Of a stretch of 64,000 bases of DNA, positions 38,601 to 51,111 are shown in pieces. Source of the DNA: Polytrichum commune (Eukaryota > Streptophyta > Polytrichopsida > Polytrichales > Polytrichaceae); NCBI GenBank assembly GCA_950295325.1, contig OX485808.1, forward strand, positions 41,250,527-41,314,526, given 5' to 3'. The stretch's first letter is position 1; each line of letters opens with the position of its first letter. The position numbers and the translations under genes are program-made. The notes under the pieces were generated by a model, which did no database searches, was not told where the DNA came from, and saw nothing but the letters and a program-made list of their open reading frames with translations.

Positions 38601-40774
38601 GTTGTAGGGTGGGTTGGTTTCGTATGTATTAATGGTTTCATTGTCTCCTCCCTCCACCCCCCCCCCCCCCCAAATCAACATAAGTATTAGGTCTGAACAC
38701 ACAAACCTCTTGAATAACCCCAAGACCATTATATGTGAATGGGTCAAAACATTAGGATTTGATATGACAATGTCCAATATCCATAGCAAGGGTCCTCAAA
38801 ACAATCAATTGTGGCAATTATGGGAGTTGTAAGTTGCATGTGGCTAGTGCCTTCTTTATTCTATATTACTGAACTCAATACACCCAGAACATTTATGGAT
38901 CTTGATAAAAAAAATAAAGGTGAAGAATTATCTTTTTTGACACCTCATGAAATAAACCTTAATATATCCAAGTTGGAGATACTTGGATGGCCAAACTTTT
39001 TTAAGCTACTCCTCAACTACACGCTCTAAATATCTATAAGGTTAGATTTGGAATGCACTTGTTGATTACAACCTTAAGAATTGTTAAAGCCACTAAGAGG
39101 CTTCCAAAGTCATTTTGGGGTGGCCAAGTGGGAGGTATTTAGGGCTAAGATATAAATTTTAAGCTTGAGAATGCTACATTTAATGCTTTCAAATATTACC
39201 CGAGCTTGATAATCCAGAGCTTAGGTCTTGATCCTCCAGTGTTATTTCAATGGCTTTCACTTTCACAACATGTAACAAGAGGGTCAATATTTCACATCAT
39301 GAAACAAGTGAGCAATTACAAATCACGCAAATGTCATGTTTCATGATTAGAATTGAGATGCAAAAGTCATAGAAGGTCAAAGTAAGGATTCTCATTCTCT
39401 TTAAGTGACCATGTAGTCTCCCCGATCATAGTGACTGTTAGAACCTAGGATGATGTGTGTATTTTTGAGCACATAGTCCAATTTCATCATAATACACGGC
39501 TCTTTGTTGTCCATTCTTAACTACAAGTATTGTCATATACCACTCAAATATAAGAGAGGTGCACTTATTAAATTAAGAAACATAACCACATAATGTCCAC
39601 ATACTTGGGAGTTGTATTTCCACAAGTTGTATTGAATCTCAAAGGATGTGAAATCTACTAAGTTAACTCTTGCTTTGATTTGCACTTGGGGATTGCTTGA
39701 AATGCAATCATTTTGAGGTTAAAATTTGTTATCAAGCGGTGCACCCTACCACCTATAGTCCACCCAATCATAGTGGGTGTATATGGGTGCAAGCACGGTA
39801 AAGTGATTAGCTCCTGATCCTTGCCTAGTGTTAAGTGAAAGTGATTCAAAACTATACACTAAACTTTGAATTTTGTAAAGAAAGAAATCATAAACATTTA
39901 AAAAAACATATTGATCTAAAAAACCAAGCAATTTATGATGACAAAAACAATTCCAAGGAAAGTCTACATATTTTGGAAGATGCTGCAAGTGGTGTGTAAG
40001 TAGGTGATATTGAACGAGTAAATTTTTCATATTTGTTTTAAATATGATAAAGTTACATTAAATTGTTGTTTTTTCTACAAAGTTTTGTGAGCCCTCAAGT
40101 AGATAATGAATTCAAGGAATATGAAAAATTCCAACTTCAAAATATTTAAGGTCATGAAACCTACATCCAAAACAAGATTCAACCATTTGCTTATGAGCAT
40201 CACTTTTTGTGATGAGTTTTGAAGACCTCAACTTCATATTCTACATTTGAGTATTTAACACAACAATAGAGGTCATCATGAAAAAAAAATTCCAATTTAA
40301 ATCACACTTTGCTACTACTTTAAGGCCTTTGACCAAAAAAATTACGGTTTTAGTATACTGGAGCACTTTTTTGGTCCACTTTACCATGCTTGCACCCATA
40401 TGAGTGAACCGGATTATTTCAACCAACCATGTGGGAACCTAGAGGCTTGCCCCTAGGAGATCATAGGTAGGTGTTGGCTAGCTTGTTTGTGCCCATTCAA
40501 GGTGTTCACCTTTGAAATGAGGTAGTAGTCTTTGAGGGCCCTCTGATTCTCATATTGCCCTTTCTGGGATTACATATAGACTTAGATCAACTAAAAAATG
40601 AAGCAACACCATAATTCACACTGGTGGCATCATTGGGGTTGTCTCTTATTCTTATTGAAGGATGGTTATGACTTGGGAGTTGAATTTTTGCAAGTTGTGT
40701 AGTATTCAATAATGATGAAAATTTGTAGTTTTCTAGTTGCTATCTTACTGTGCACCTTAAGAGATATGCCGAGT
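38601..40774. other. intergenic with a reverse DR1 copy
   Basis: Contains a C tract (38659-38672), a DR1 copy on the minus strand at 39370-39562 (TTTTTGAGCACATAGTCCAA, ATACCACTCAAATATAAG), and copies of an ACTTGGGAGTTG..TTT..(C)AAGTTGT phrase at about 39604 and 40673 that recurs at about 42150. No gene seen. Confidence 0.5.
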
Positions 40775-41530
40775 ATAACCACAAGAAAAAACATTTGTTG
40801 GCCCATCACACACCCAAACCCAAATTGCACCCTCTACCCAACCAATACAATTGACACCTGGCCCCACCTACTCTACACATGCCCGAATAAATACATCAAG
40901 GGCCTTTGCATTGCATGTCACAACAAAGCCATTCAACAAATCAAAAAACAACCTCCAGTTTAACAAGTGCTCAAGATTCTACACCCTCACCCACACAAGA
41001 ACCCAAAATTCCAGTTAACAAGACATCACAATTCCCACATGGCTACTAGAATGCACATGTAATCACCTTCCATGCACATGCATGGCCTGTCTAAGACCAA
41101 ACATCCTCTTTGCCATCGGTGCCCCCATTGATAGTCTACCTCCCCTCACCCCATCCGCAACCAACAACATCCAATTCATAGAATTCACCTATTGCCATGA
41201 CAGATTCCCAACCGTTGCCATTCAAGAAAAAACGTGACAAATACGACCCCCTAATACAAACCAATAAATTGGTCAGATGGACGGTTAACCCTCTCATCAC
41301 CATAACCGCAAGTGTTAGAGAAGCCATACATGTGCCATTCAATCCATGAACTAGAATGCCTCAAAATATACCCTACCAAAATTTATTTAAAAAAAAAACT
41401 CATGAAAGAACTACACCAAATTTCCATACTGTAATACCTCACATACTTAGTCCTCAACAAACGAAAATTGGAAAATGAACAACCCTGGTGGACCCCCCCC
41501 CCATTAGGGATAACTTACCCACCCTCCAAA
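40775..41530 (+). pseudogene. second LINE 3' fragment, frameshifted
   Basis: Shares protein-level landmarks with 25310-26014: CWPITHPNPNCTLY, DTWPHLLYTCPN, ACHNKA, then in other frames VPPLTPSATNN-like, FIEFTYCHDRF, DKYDPLI, NPLITITASVREA, and a final LVLNKRKLEN. Several frameshifts, and a Cys-to-Tyr change in the knuckle, break the frame. The tail after 41530 again runs to a TTTC-rich stretch near 41637. It is a decayed copy of the same family. Confidence 0.7.
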
Positions 41531-41639
41531 AGGATGGAAGTATCCCTACCATGACGCTTGGTAAAACATGATCTTGGTTGGAAGAACATGCTCTCTTTCA
41601 CGTCGCTGCCCTAGAATGCGCTGATGTTAATTTTCATTT

Positions 41640-42540
41640 CTTTTCTTCAACACCTTAAGATGATAGCCATGCAATTTGGATGCAAATGCACCTTGGGATT
41701 GCTCAGTGTCGTAAATGCACATTTATTTATATCTTGAGGTTATCCATAGTACTAACTTGGTAGGTGCATTTATGCAAGTTGCTTAAAATCCCAAAAGCCA
41801 TAGTCTTGTACACTTAATATGTGCGATTAGGTTGCCTTCGCGAATAGGTTGCCTCCTTACCCATGCAAATTACTTTGGTTGGAAATAAGCTCACAAAAAC
41901 TTATAACTTTCTTTAAGTATCTGTATAGAAATCACAGTGTAAATGAATTCTTGTGTTCTTAACTGTGATAATAAATATTCAAAATAGTGTGGAATGTCAC
42001 TTAAATTAGCGTGGGGGAACCTAATTTGTACATCTAAGTGTAGTTTTCTCCTCCTTTGATTTGCATCCAAGTGCACTTTAGATGCAAATGCAACGTTGGG
42101 ATTGCAGAGTTCTGATGTTTTGAGGTCACTGGTTTTTGAGGCGCAGTGATGATGACTTGGGAGCTGAATTTATGCAAGTTGCATAGAATCTCAGGCGCTG
42201 TGACTCTGTAATTTCGTATCTTCCTTGCATGCTGAAATTGCATGCTGGGTGTGATCGGAGTTGAGGGATTCGTTTTTCATGGTCTCCAAATTTCTACCGA
42301 TTAGATTTACACCCCCAAAAAACTTGTGTTGCATTAGCAAATCTACAATGAAGCATCAGCCGAAATCAAATAAAAAATCAGACTTCTCTTGATTTAGTTA
42401 TGGCTATCAAGAATGCATGTCTGTTGATTCCTTAACTGAAAACTTGGGTCCTCCCAATTGTGGCCACTATTGAGTGTGGAGTAGTTAATAAATTTTGAGA
42501 ACGCAGTCCAATCTTTTTTAAACATGTTTTTATTTTATTA
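41640..42540. repeat. direct repeats plus a DR1 remnant
   Basis: GATGCAAATGCACCTTGGGA (about 41679) recurs as GATGCAAATGCAACGTTGGG (about 42079). Each is followed about 100 bases later by an ATTTATGCAAGTTGC(T/A)(T/A)A box at about 41769 and 42166. 41821-42045 matches 44281-44440 and part of 10895-11325 (GGTTGCCT, CCATGCAA, AATGTCA.TTAAATTAG, GGGG(A/C)AACCTA). 42457-42535 is a minus-strand DR1 remnant (TTTTGAGAACGCAGTCCAAT). Confidence 0.5.
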
Positions 42541-43349
42541 TTATATTTAAGATGTTGTGATCCCTATCGAAGTCCACATCGCCCTCGAAACACTCGATCA
42601 AATTCTTCCTTCAGGTGGCAACTTCGACCCCCGCTCAGTAGAACAGAATAGTCTTTGTCGGTTGCTCACACATTCTTCTTCAAGGATCCTTGGCAAGGGG
42701 TCCAGTAGAAAAAGTCTCTGAAAATATCATCAACCTGATTCATACACCTTGTATTTAGAACCCTTCTTAGACATCTTCCGAAAATCCAAAGCCTTCTTTG
42801 GGATCAAATCTGGTAAGTCAGGTTCAGAGTTCTAAAATTTTGAAATGTGCTTTTCGGCATGGGAAAAAGGTTCTGCCCGGGTGGTAAATCAATTTGAGGA
42901 TGTATTGGGAAAGATTGAGAAGTATTAGGGACACCGGTGGTGATAAATTTTGTGGCCAGAGACAACAATTTTGTCTCCTCCCATGGCAAGATGGACAGTT
43001 TTTAATGGCTATGGATTCTCACTTCAAGATATTGGTTAACGTCACATAAAAAGCATCCAAATAAGTCTCCTTTAGAATATGTATTATCCATTTCTGGAAT
43101 TCGTCTTCTTCATAACTTGCAAAATTCTACAGTGAGTGTTGTGGCATATTTCGAGGAATAGATTTGCACTATCTCCTTCAAAGATCTTGTGTGTGACACC
43201 TTGAGATTTGTGTTTAAGAGATTCAAAGAAAGTTGATTGTTACAGCTCATGAAAGAATGGAAATGAGATGATAGAGAATATTTTTGCCGAAACACGAGAC
43301 AAGGATTGTTGGCTCAACAGCAGTGTGTAGTAAATTGCACTACTACTAC
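42541..43349. other. intergenic, no supported gene
   Basis: A plus frame from about 42545 to the stop at 42718-42720 stays open for close to 60 codons with even codon use (PIEVHIALETLDQILPSGGN), but shows no start, splice border or known motif. It could be a fragment of a decayed gene or retroelement. Confidence 0.3.
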
Positions 43350-43570
43350 TACACTATTTTGTTTAATTGGTGTGGGATACTATGTGGAGCTACGCATTGC
43401 TATAAAAGTTTTACTGCGAGTATGGTACTTCACCCAAATTACATTAGTAGTTAGTATGCACACTGACGACTACGCTATAACTTAGTCGGTTAAAAACAGT
43501 AATGTGGTGTAAAGTCATAGCATCACGTAACTCCGAATGATAACCCACACCAATTAGATAAAACAGTGTA
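43350..43570. mobile_element. MITE-like TIR element, family A copy 2
   Basis: The left end reads TACACTATTTTGTTTAATTG. The right end in reverse reads TACACTGTTTTATCTAATTG, and the arms continue through GGTGTGGG to a GGAG(C/T)TACG motif (about 45 bp). Length is 221 bp, noncoding. It shares ends, size and the internal GCTACGCATTGCT-type motif with 1955-2177. Partial relatives are at 55165-55204 and 57252-57309. Confidence 0.75.
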
Positions 43571-46500
43571 CTTGATGGCTTGTGGTGATTCAATGCCGAA
43601 GGACCTGCAATCTGGCACTAATGGCAATTTCCATATACTTTTGTTATTTCTAGGCTCATATTCTATACCCATATGCACTAAATTGAAGGAAATTTTGCGA
43701 AATTGGGGGGGCTCCAACTTGACCACCTTGCAAATCTGCACGCAATCCCATTCGCATGTGCAATAGTTTAATTTTTTTCCCTCTGGATCAGAAATTAAGC
43801 TTCAATGGCCATCAAGGCTGTGTTTGCGGCAGTAACTCATAGGCACGGGAGGACAAATCTGGCACACGACCACAAATTTCCAAATGAAACTGCTCCACTC
43901 AGCAGAAAATGCAGATACATTTGTTCATGCTACCAGTGAGGACCTAAACTTCACATAACTCTCGATTTGAGGTTTGCCAATCAAAAAGTGGGTTTCTTGA
44001 TGCAAAATCAAAGAAATACAGCTGTGTTAAATGCGAGGAATCTCATTTCACATGCTGAATACCTGCCTACTAACTTAGGCTACTTGCAAAGCAACCAAGG
44101 TTCCTGGACTATGCAAGGATGAGCTTCTCTTGTACATCTGGAATTTTATTAAATTTTGTAATAAATTCCGGTTATGGTTCATTTCGGATTCTTCTGTTTG
44201 AATCTCATAGGTCTGCAAAGAATGTCATTTGTATCAGTGAGCAAGCATATAGTCTTTCGCTTAGTACTTCACTGATAAGTATGTGCAATTAGGTTGCGTT
44301 TGCGAATTAGTTGACTTTGTACCCATGCAAAATTAACTTGGGTGAGAACCGGATCACAAGGGCTTATATAACTTCGTTTATTCATCAGTATAGCGACTAC
44401 AGTAGTAAATAATTACTGTATTTAGTTGTTGGTGTTACCGCAACCGTTTCGAAGGTCAAAGTGGTGCAGAAATTCTTTCATGCATCAAGATACTTTTACA
44501 CAAATTCAATGCCCATGGATGTGACAAGTAGAGTATGACCATGGTTGCAGACGAGCAATTCGGCAACAGTTTTGACTTCGTTCGTCTAAAGGTACATTGA
44601 ATGTATTTGTGTCGTCAAAGCACGCAGTTGGCTTTAGGTATGATAATAAACTGGTAGTACAAATTTGTGTCTTGCAGTACTAACTGCACGAAATCCCCGA
44701 ATTGCTCAAATTGCTCTGCACTTGATCAACATTTTTCAGGAAAGCTTTTTTTCTTCAGCAGTTAAAATATATAGATTTGATCCAACAACATCACCCAGGT
44801 TTACAGAAATTCGAGCATCTGCAGCTCACAAAGGGAATAAATTCCTCTACTCTACTGCAAGTTCTTTACCTTCAGCGTGATGAAACAGACACAATGTAGT
44901 CTAGATATGAACAATGAAGAAGAGCACGAAAATGCTTATTGGCTAAAAATGTAAATAGCTGATTCAAAGAGATTAGTTAGAGCTCATGAAGGAATGACAA
45001 AATGAGGTGATAAAAATTATTCTTACCACATGGCCACATGAATATTATTGGTTCGAAACACTAGGCAAGTAGCCTGGGAGTTGCGGTGCCCAAAGTGGCG
45101 ATTTCAAGGCACATGTGCTAGGGCCTCACCTTCTCCTTGCGCCTACAATGAACGTCCCTCCTTTACTTGTCTCGCGGGACGGAGTGCATGTTGATTGATT
45201 CACGAACCCGATAGGTAACACAGACATCAAGGATTTTAGTTGCTGCCAAGAGTAGATGGAGAAGCTAGAGGTGGAGAGAGAAAGGTAACATGTACATGGA
45301 GATGAGATTGAGGAGTGGAGTTGGTTGGTAGGCGGCTTTAGAGAGATCAGAGAAGTGACCAAAGGGCGCGAGATGAAATGGATTACCACATAGATTGGTA
45401 TCAAAATGAGGAGATCAGGCAATAGCATCATGTGTACAATCTTCACATCGACCCTTTGTTTGCAACGCCGTTGTTCACTAAGGTTCTCCTTATAGAGTGC
45501 TTATCAACTTCACTAAGGTTTTTAGCTTTGCTCATCATGGAGTTACTAGTTTGCATCTTAGGATTGATTATGTTCATCTAATATAGGAACTGGGATTTTG
45601 TTTATGTTGTTTTTTTGTCTGTGAGTTGGAGAGTGGTAGCTTGTCATTGTTGGAATTTCGACGTTTTCCTGCAAGTGCATGTTTGTGTGGACGTTGTTTC
45701 GGGTGCATCAATATAGCAATGTGATTTTGAGCGGCTGACAATGTGGGAGCCTGGGTAACCCCTACTCTTAGATCTTGACGTTTGTATGTATTTTTGTTGC
45801 AGATTGTTTGTTTCTTTGGTGAATGATTGGACATCGAGGTATGGGACACAATTACATATGTGTTGTTTTGTTTTGCATACCCTAAACCCACCTGCACAGA
45901 CTTGTGGGGAACTGCAGGACTTCTGCATAGCTACAGTGGCTGTGGGGTTTTTCTTGTGTTTGGGTCAGACTTTTACAGAACAAGTGTTGTGTTTGTGAAC
46001 ACTTGCTCACTCTTGTTGTGTTTCCACCCTAAGCCTTCTTTTTTGATGCATGAAGGTTATGTTCTATGGGTTGTAAAACTGCAAATTTTAAAGCAAATCT
46101 TAAAGAAAATCTTAAACTACATTATGCTTTATTATTCTTGTGTTCTTCATTACTTGCAATTATATGATATCATTCAGGTTACGGTTTTGGAATGATATGC
46201 ATCATGTTATCACACTTGTTCTTCTGTGATGTGGTTAACGATACACATATTTTGCACAAATTAAGATTTGTTTTGGTACACACAAGTCTTTCACCTATAT
46301 GATAAGTTTTTGCAATGATATGTATGCTTTATGCCTTTCTGTTGCCATGCTTTTTCCCACCACTTTTGCATTGCATACACTTTTAAAATTTTTTTTTTGA
46401 ATTTAGAGGAATGTAGACTACAAAAAATTACAATGACATGGGTAGTATAAGTAATGGTAGGGTGCAAAAAAATCCATTTTAGAGAATTAAGTAATTATAG

Positions 46501-49500
46501 GGAACTTTTAATTTGTGCCTTGGAGGTAAATAGCCCTTAAAGAAATACCCCTCCACCGCACGTGGTGCACAAAAATCCTATAGAGTGATCTACCCGAGAT
46601 TGAAGACTCAATGATTGTTGGTTGATTGGAAATTTGGAATATAAAAGTCTCCAAAGTAATATAAAAGATTGCTCCACATGTTGATTTATGACAAAGTAAT
46701 AAGATATTGCAATGGAGTTCGTACATAAATTCATTTACTATTCAATGTTAGGGTTATGACAAACTCATGCTTGGGAACCAATTTTGCAAGGATTAGGGTT
46801 TTTGGTGTTGCATGTAGAGTAAATTGAATATGTTTGCAGTGAGGCCACAAAACATTATGCAAAGTGTTTTCTTTCACTTTAATAAAAAGGATGCAACTAG
46901 TTATTGGATCCCCACAAGATATGAAATAGGATGTTGGGTTACTTTGATGGCTAGAAAAATGAGGGGGCACACAAAAGACGCACAAAATCATGGAGGAAGT
47001 GATATTATTCAAGGAGCTCACAAAGCTTGCAATGTGCAATTTCGAATGATAACAACTATCATGGTTGTGTTAGAGGTATGGATGCAACATGCATACCAAC
47101 CTTAGCAACTGGGTCTTGATCCAATGTTGCATGTATCACAAACTAGGTGCAATTGCAAGTGATGCCTATTCCATCCTTCATCACTTCATTTACTTATGTG
47201 CATGATTTAATGTTGTGGATTAATATAATCAAATGATAAACTTGGTCTTCACATAGCACATTTGTGTCAATGTGCAAACTTGTATCCATATTCTTTTGAG
47301 AATTGGGTAAGCTCGCAAAGCATTACAAGAGTCGTATATGATATACATGTTGATATTGGCAAGGCACAAAGAGGATGTTGTACTCATAGAGAGCTCCTTG
47401 AAGAATCATGGTATTTTCTTTTACAATACATCTTTTACACCTAAAATTCTACGAATGAATATGGTAAACTGCATCCCATTCCTTTACCAAGAACCTAGAC
47501 TGGCCATTACCAAACATGACAACCAGTGAGTCATTCAAAGGGGGCATGCAAAATGATTTTTTGGGCTCCATGAACCCAAACACTAGTAGTACAATCATCC
47601 ATTTGCAGTGGTAGATGTTGATCCATGTAATGGTTAATTTGTTCTCTTCACTACCCAACATTCAAAAAACATCTAATTGATTTGTTTTTTGAGCAACCAA
47701 CAATTGCATTATTTGAGCATTTGATGGATGGAGGATGGGATACAAAGATCATTGCAGTTTTCCAATGTTATTAAGTGTGCAGTTGATCAATGAAAAACAA
47801 ATGGTGTTTTGCTACCACATTGCACAATCCATGTTCTATTCTACCTTTCAATTCAATCATCTTCATTCAATATTGGGATTTGAATGGGAGGCAATGGATT
47901 GAGCACAATCAATAGTTATTGTGAATGTGCTATGTGAATTGGGCAATTAGTAGCAAGAAGTAGAGGTGGGACAATCCTGATCACTTTCAACTTGTGGCAA
48001 GAAATCACATTGATACTTGGTCTAAAAACTTATAAAATATTACTATGTGGATCACCAAGGCTAAATGTGAGCCTGAAATGGCATTTAACTTTCCTTACTT
48101 CTACCTTAAGCTTTGCTTATGGATTAACAAAGAGGGAAGGGGAAGGGGGGGGGGGGGGTTAAAAACTTTATTACTTTTGAATCTTTCTATTCTAACATGC
48201 CTTTTGAAATGCCAAATCAGTAAAAGAATAGAAAAATATAGAACCATTGATAAATTTGTAAGCAACCTGGAAGACTCTAAATTGTTCATGATAATGATCA
48301 ATGAATTAGAGAAGTCGTGCGTCGGCACATAACATTATTCAGATACAGAACAATGTTTTGTGGGACTGACAATATTTCAAGAATATTCTTGGATATTTCT
48401 CACATTCAGATTATTAACTTATGCATCACCTTCAACTCCAAATCACTAATAATAATTAGGGGCTTTCTTTCAATATTAACAATGGGTTCATCAATATTGA
48501 CGATAGGTTCTTCTTCAAGGTGGTGAACGGAGGTTGCACCAAAGATTGTTTATGGGACCCATTGACTCCCATTGTACTTGTCTCCAGTGGTACACTATAG
48601 TAGAGGACCTATTTCTGATCACGACCCCACCAACAATCTATACTAGAGTACCGGAATTTTGACCAAGTTGGGATTGAATTTCGATCAGGCTAGAACCAAT
48701 AGTGTCATGACACATGTCCTAGATTTGAGTGCTAAAGTGAGGAGGAGTGTGTGGTTACAGTGAGCTGTTATGCTGGACTCTAGACATTGGTAACATATTC
48801 GACAACTTTTGGCTTCAAAAATTCACGGGAATTTCAATTTTGTAGGAATAAACTTACCATTTTTTTAATTTTTTTTGCAATCCTCATGAATTCTATTTTC
48901 CTACATGGGGAAAAATTTGCACCATTGTATACTTCTCAAGATCTGGCACAAAAAATCTTAAGTGATCAGTTATGGGTGCCTCTACTCTAAGTAGTCCTAT
49001 TAGTGTGGGTGGAAAATTAGCGTGGAAACAATTAATGTGGGCCACACTAACTTTCTAGCCTAGGTGGAATTAATGTGTGTCCAAGACCCCAGATCTTCCC
49101 CTAAGTCTTCATGAGGACTTTCAACCAAAACATGGAATATTAGTTTTTGGACAAAAGTAGGATAAAGTAGAATAATCACCCACAATAATTTTCTTGAATA
49201 ACAATCAATATGGTCCCACACTTATTGTCTACTAGAAATTTAGCATGAGTTGAAAATTAATGTGGCTCACATTAAATCTCATTACGAGGATTAGTGCGAG
49301 CTCTAAACAAATATTGGCTGAGGGCTAGCTTCAAGAAATCGGGACGAGCTTTTCCTCGGCCCAAACACTCAACATGGGTCAAATTGGGCTCATCCATTGA
49401 ATTATGAACATCTCTACCGTTGGTCCATAAAAGGTTAATTCTCTTTGCTACACTTCCCCCTCAAGAACATCAGGATCTAAATCAGGCCTCATCACTTTAC

Positions 49501-49787
49501 GTGTGAGAAGGTTGGACCTGCAAAAGTTGATCAAGTTGGACCAGATTTAGGGCTTAATTGCACATGAATTAGGCCGGTGCTAGGGCCGGCCACAAGCCAT
49601 GTATAAAGTGGGCCTAAATTACCCCCTTTTTCCCCTCACCCGTTTTACGAGAAAGAATGTGAGACCAAGTCTTGTCGGAGGACAAGAGGTGAGACTGAGT
49701 AAGCATAAACTCATCACAGAGTTGCTCCTTCATTGTTGCTGCGTGTTGGTGGCATTCTGCTTGCAAAGGACTCAGTACACTAAAAAG
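43571..49787. other. intergenic, no gene seen
   Basis: Long AT-rich tract. 44281-44440 is a copy of the repeat described at 41821. A G tract lies at 48146-48158. Frames up to 122 codons exist at 45827-46195 and 45126-45446, but they overlap on both strands and carry no recognisable domain. Confidence 0.45.
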
Positions 49788-49918
49788 GATATTTAGTGTT
49801 TGATACACTAAATATGAACGCATACACTAAATGTCAATAACCCTAGGAAAGTAAGTAACATTAAATGTAAACTCAAACACTAAATATCAACTATGGTAAC
49901 ATGTGGAAGTTACTATGG
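49788..49918 (+). repeat. TTTAGTGT-rich repeat, copy 1
   Basis: Starts ATTTAGTGTTTGATACACTA, then CATACACTAAATGTCAATAA, CCCTAGGAAAGTAAGTAACA, AACTCAAACACTAAATATCA and ACATGTGGAAGTTAC. The same order appears at 55782-55915 in the same orientation with few changes. Confidence 0.7.
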
Positions 49919-51111
49919 TAATATGTTAAGGTGTTATTATTATTTGAGTGTTTGTTCCCTTGTATTCATGGCTTCTGACTTTGCACAAAATTGTCCAAAG
50001 TCATTTTGGGGTTAACCAGTCCATGTACGCCCAAACAATCTAACAGTGAAATTGCTACAAAAGAGAATACACAATTGTGAAGAATGTAAAGTGTGGCGTC
50101 TATTCAAAATTGTCCAAAGTGAGTTATGAATGGAGCTTAGCCTAACTTTACAAGATGTAAAATCCAGAGGCCTAGCCAAAATCACCTTGGTGTAAAATCT
50201 AGAAGTACTGTAGTGGTCTCTGCTACAGTTCAAGATTGAATTGCGAATCTATGTACTTAAGACCATTATCATGCATGAAACCCATGACCTCATGTGAGGT
50301 TACAGACAACCAATGCTCAACAGAAAGGTTGTCCAACATGTGTTGATTAAAAGGCAATGAGACCACTTGTGTGACGTTTCACTCAAAAGTGAGACACCTC
50401 ACTACAGCAGGTTTAAAACAAAAACCTCTTACACACCTCTCTGCTGAACTCATCAAACACATTCAAAGCTGAATAATGTTTTGACTCTCTTGAATTACAA
50501 AGTGCAACAAAAACACCAATGTCAAAAATCACTTTGGTTCTTGACAACGCATAATCTACAGTGTTAAAAACATGTACAAATTATTCATCTCAAAGCTCCA
50601 GGTACCACAAATCAATATTTATAGGATCAACTAAAGCGGATTATATTGGAAACAAGGTTGAAAACTCGGCTGTATCATGATTATGTTGTAGAAGTGTTCC
50701 ATTATTCAAAGTATGTGCTCACCTTTGTGAACTAGCACCACATCCTGTTGTAAAACCTTGACAGAACCACTTGCTTAGAACTTGGCAGATCATTTTTTGA
50801 CGATTCCTCTGTAGCAACAAAGGGTCATTGCTAATCCACCAGTCAAGAAATTTTTCATTGCCAAATTGAGGGACAACTTTGTTACCTCACAGGACATACA
50901 ATTGTATTCAAATATTGTCTTGACAATATACATTCTTTCTTGCCAAGGTGTTTGGTGGAAGGAACTCATGTTTGTTGTAGGAATATAGAGGCAATGGGCG
51001 CTCTAGTGACCACCAAAAGTCTTCTTTTCAACCTACGGCACTTTGGATTCGTTTGTTTATTCCTACCTACAAAAATATGTTACATAATCTTCAAAACAGA
51101 GCAATCTACTT
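49919..51111. other. intergenic, 3' flank of CTU1
   Basis: No gene seen. The part next to 51112 should include the CTU1 3' UTR. A CAAAATTGTCCAAAGT phrase occurs twice (about 49986 and 50106). Confidence 0.45.

Noticed and set aside
42545-42720. Roughly 60-codon open stretch (PIEVHIALETLDQILPSGGN)
   Set aside because: Looks protein-like but has no start, splice border or partner exon that I could find; a translated database search would decide.
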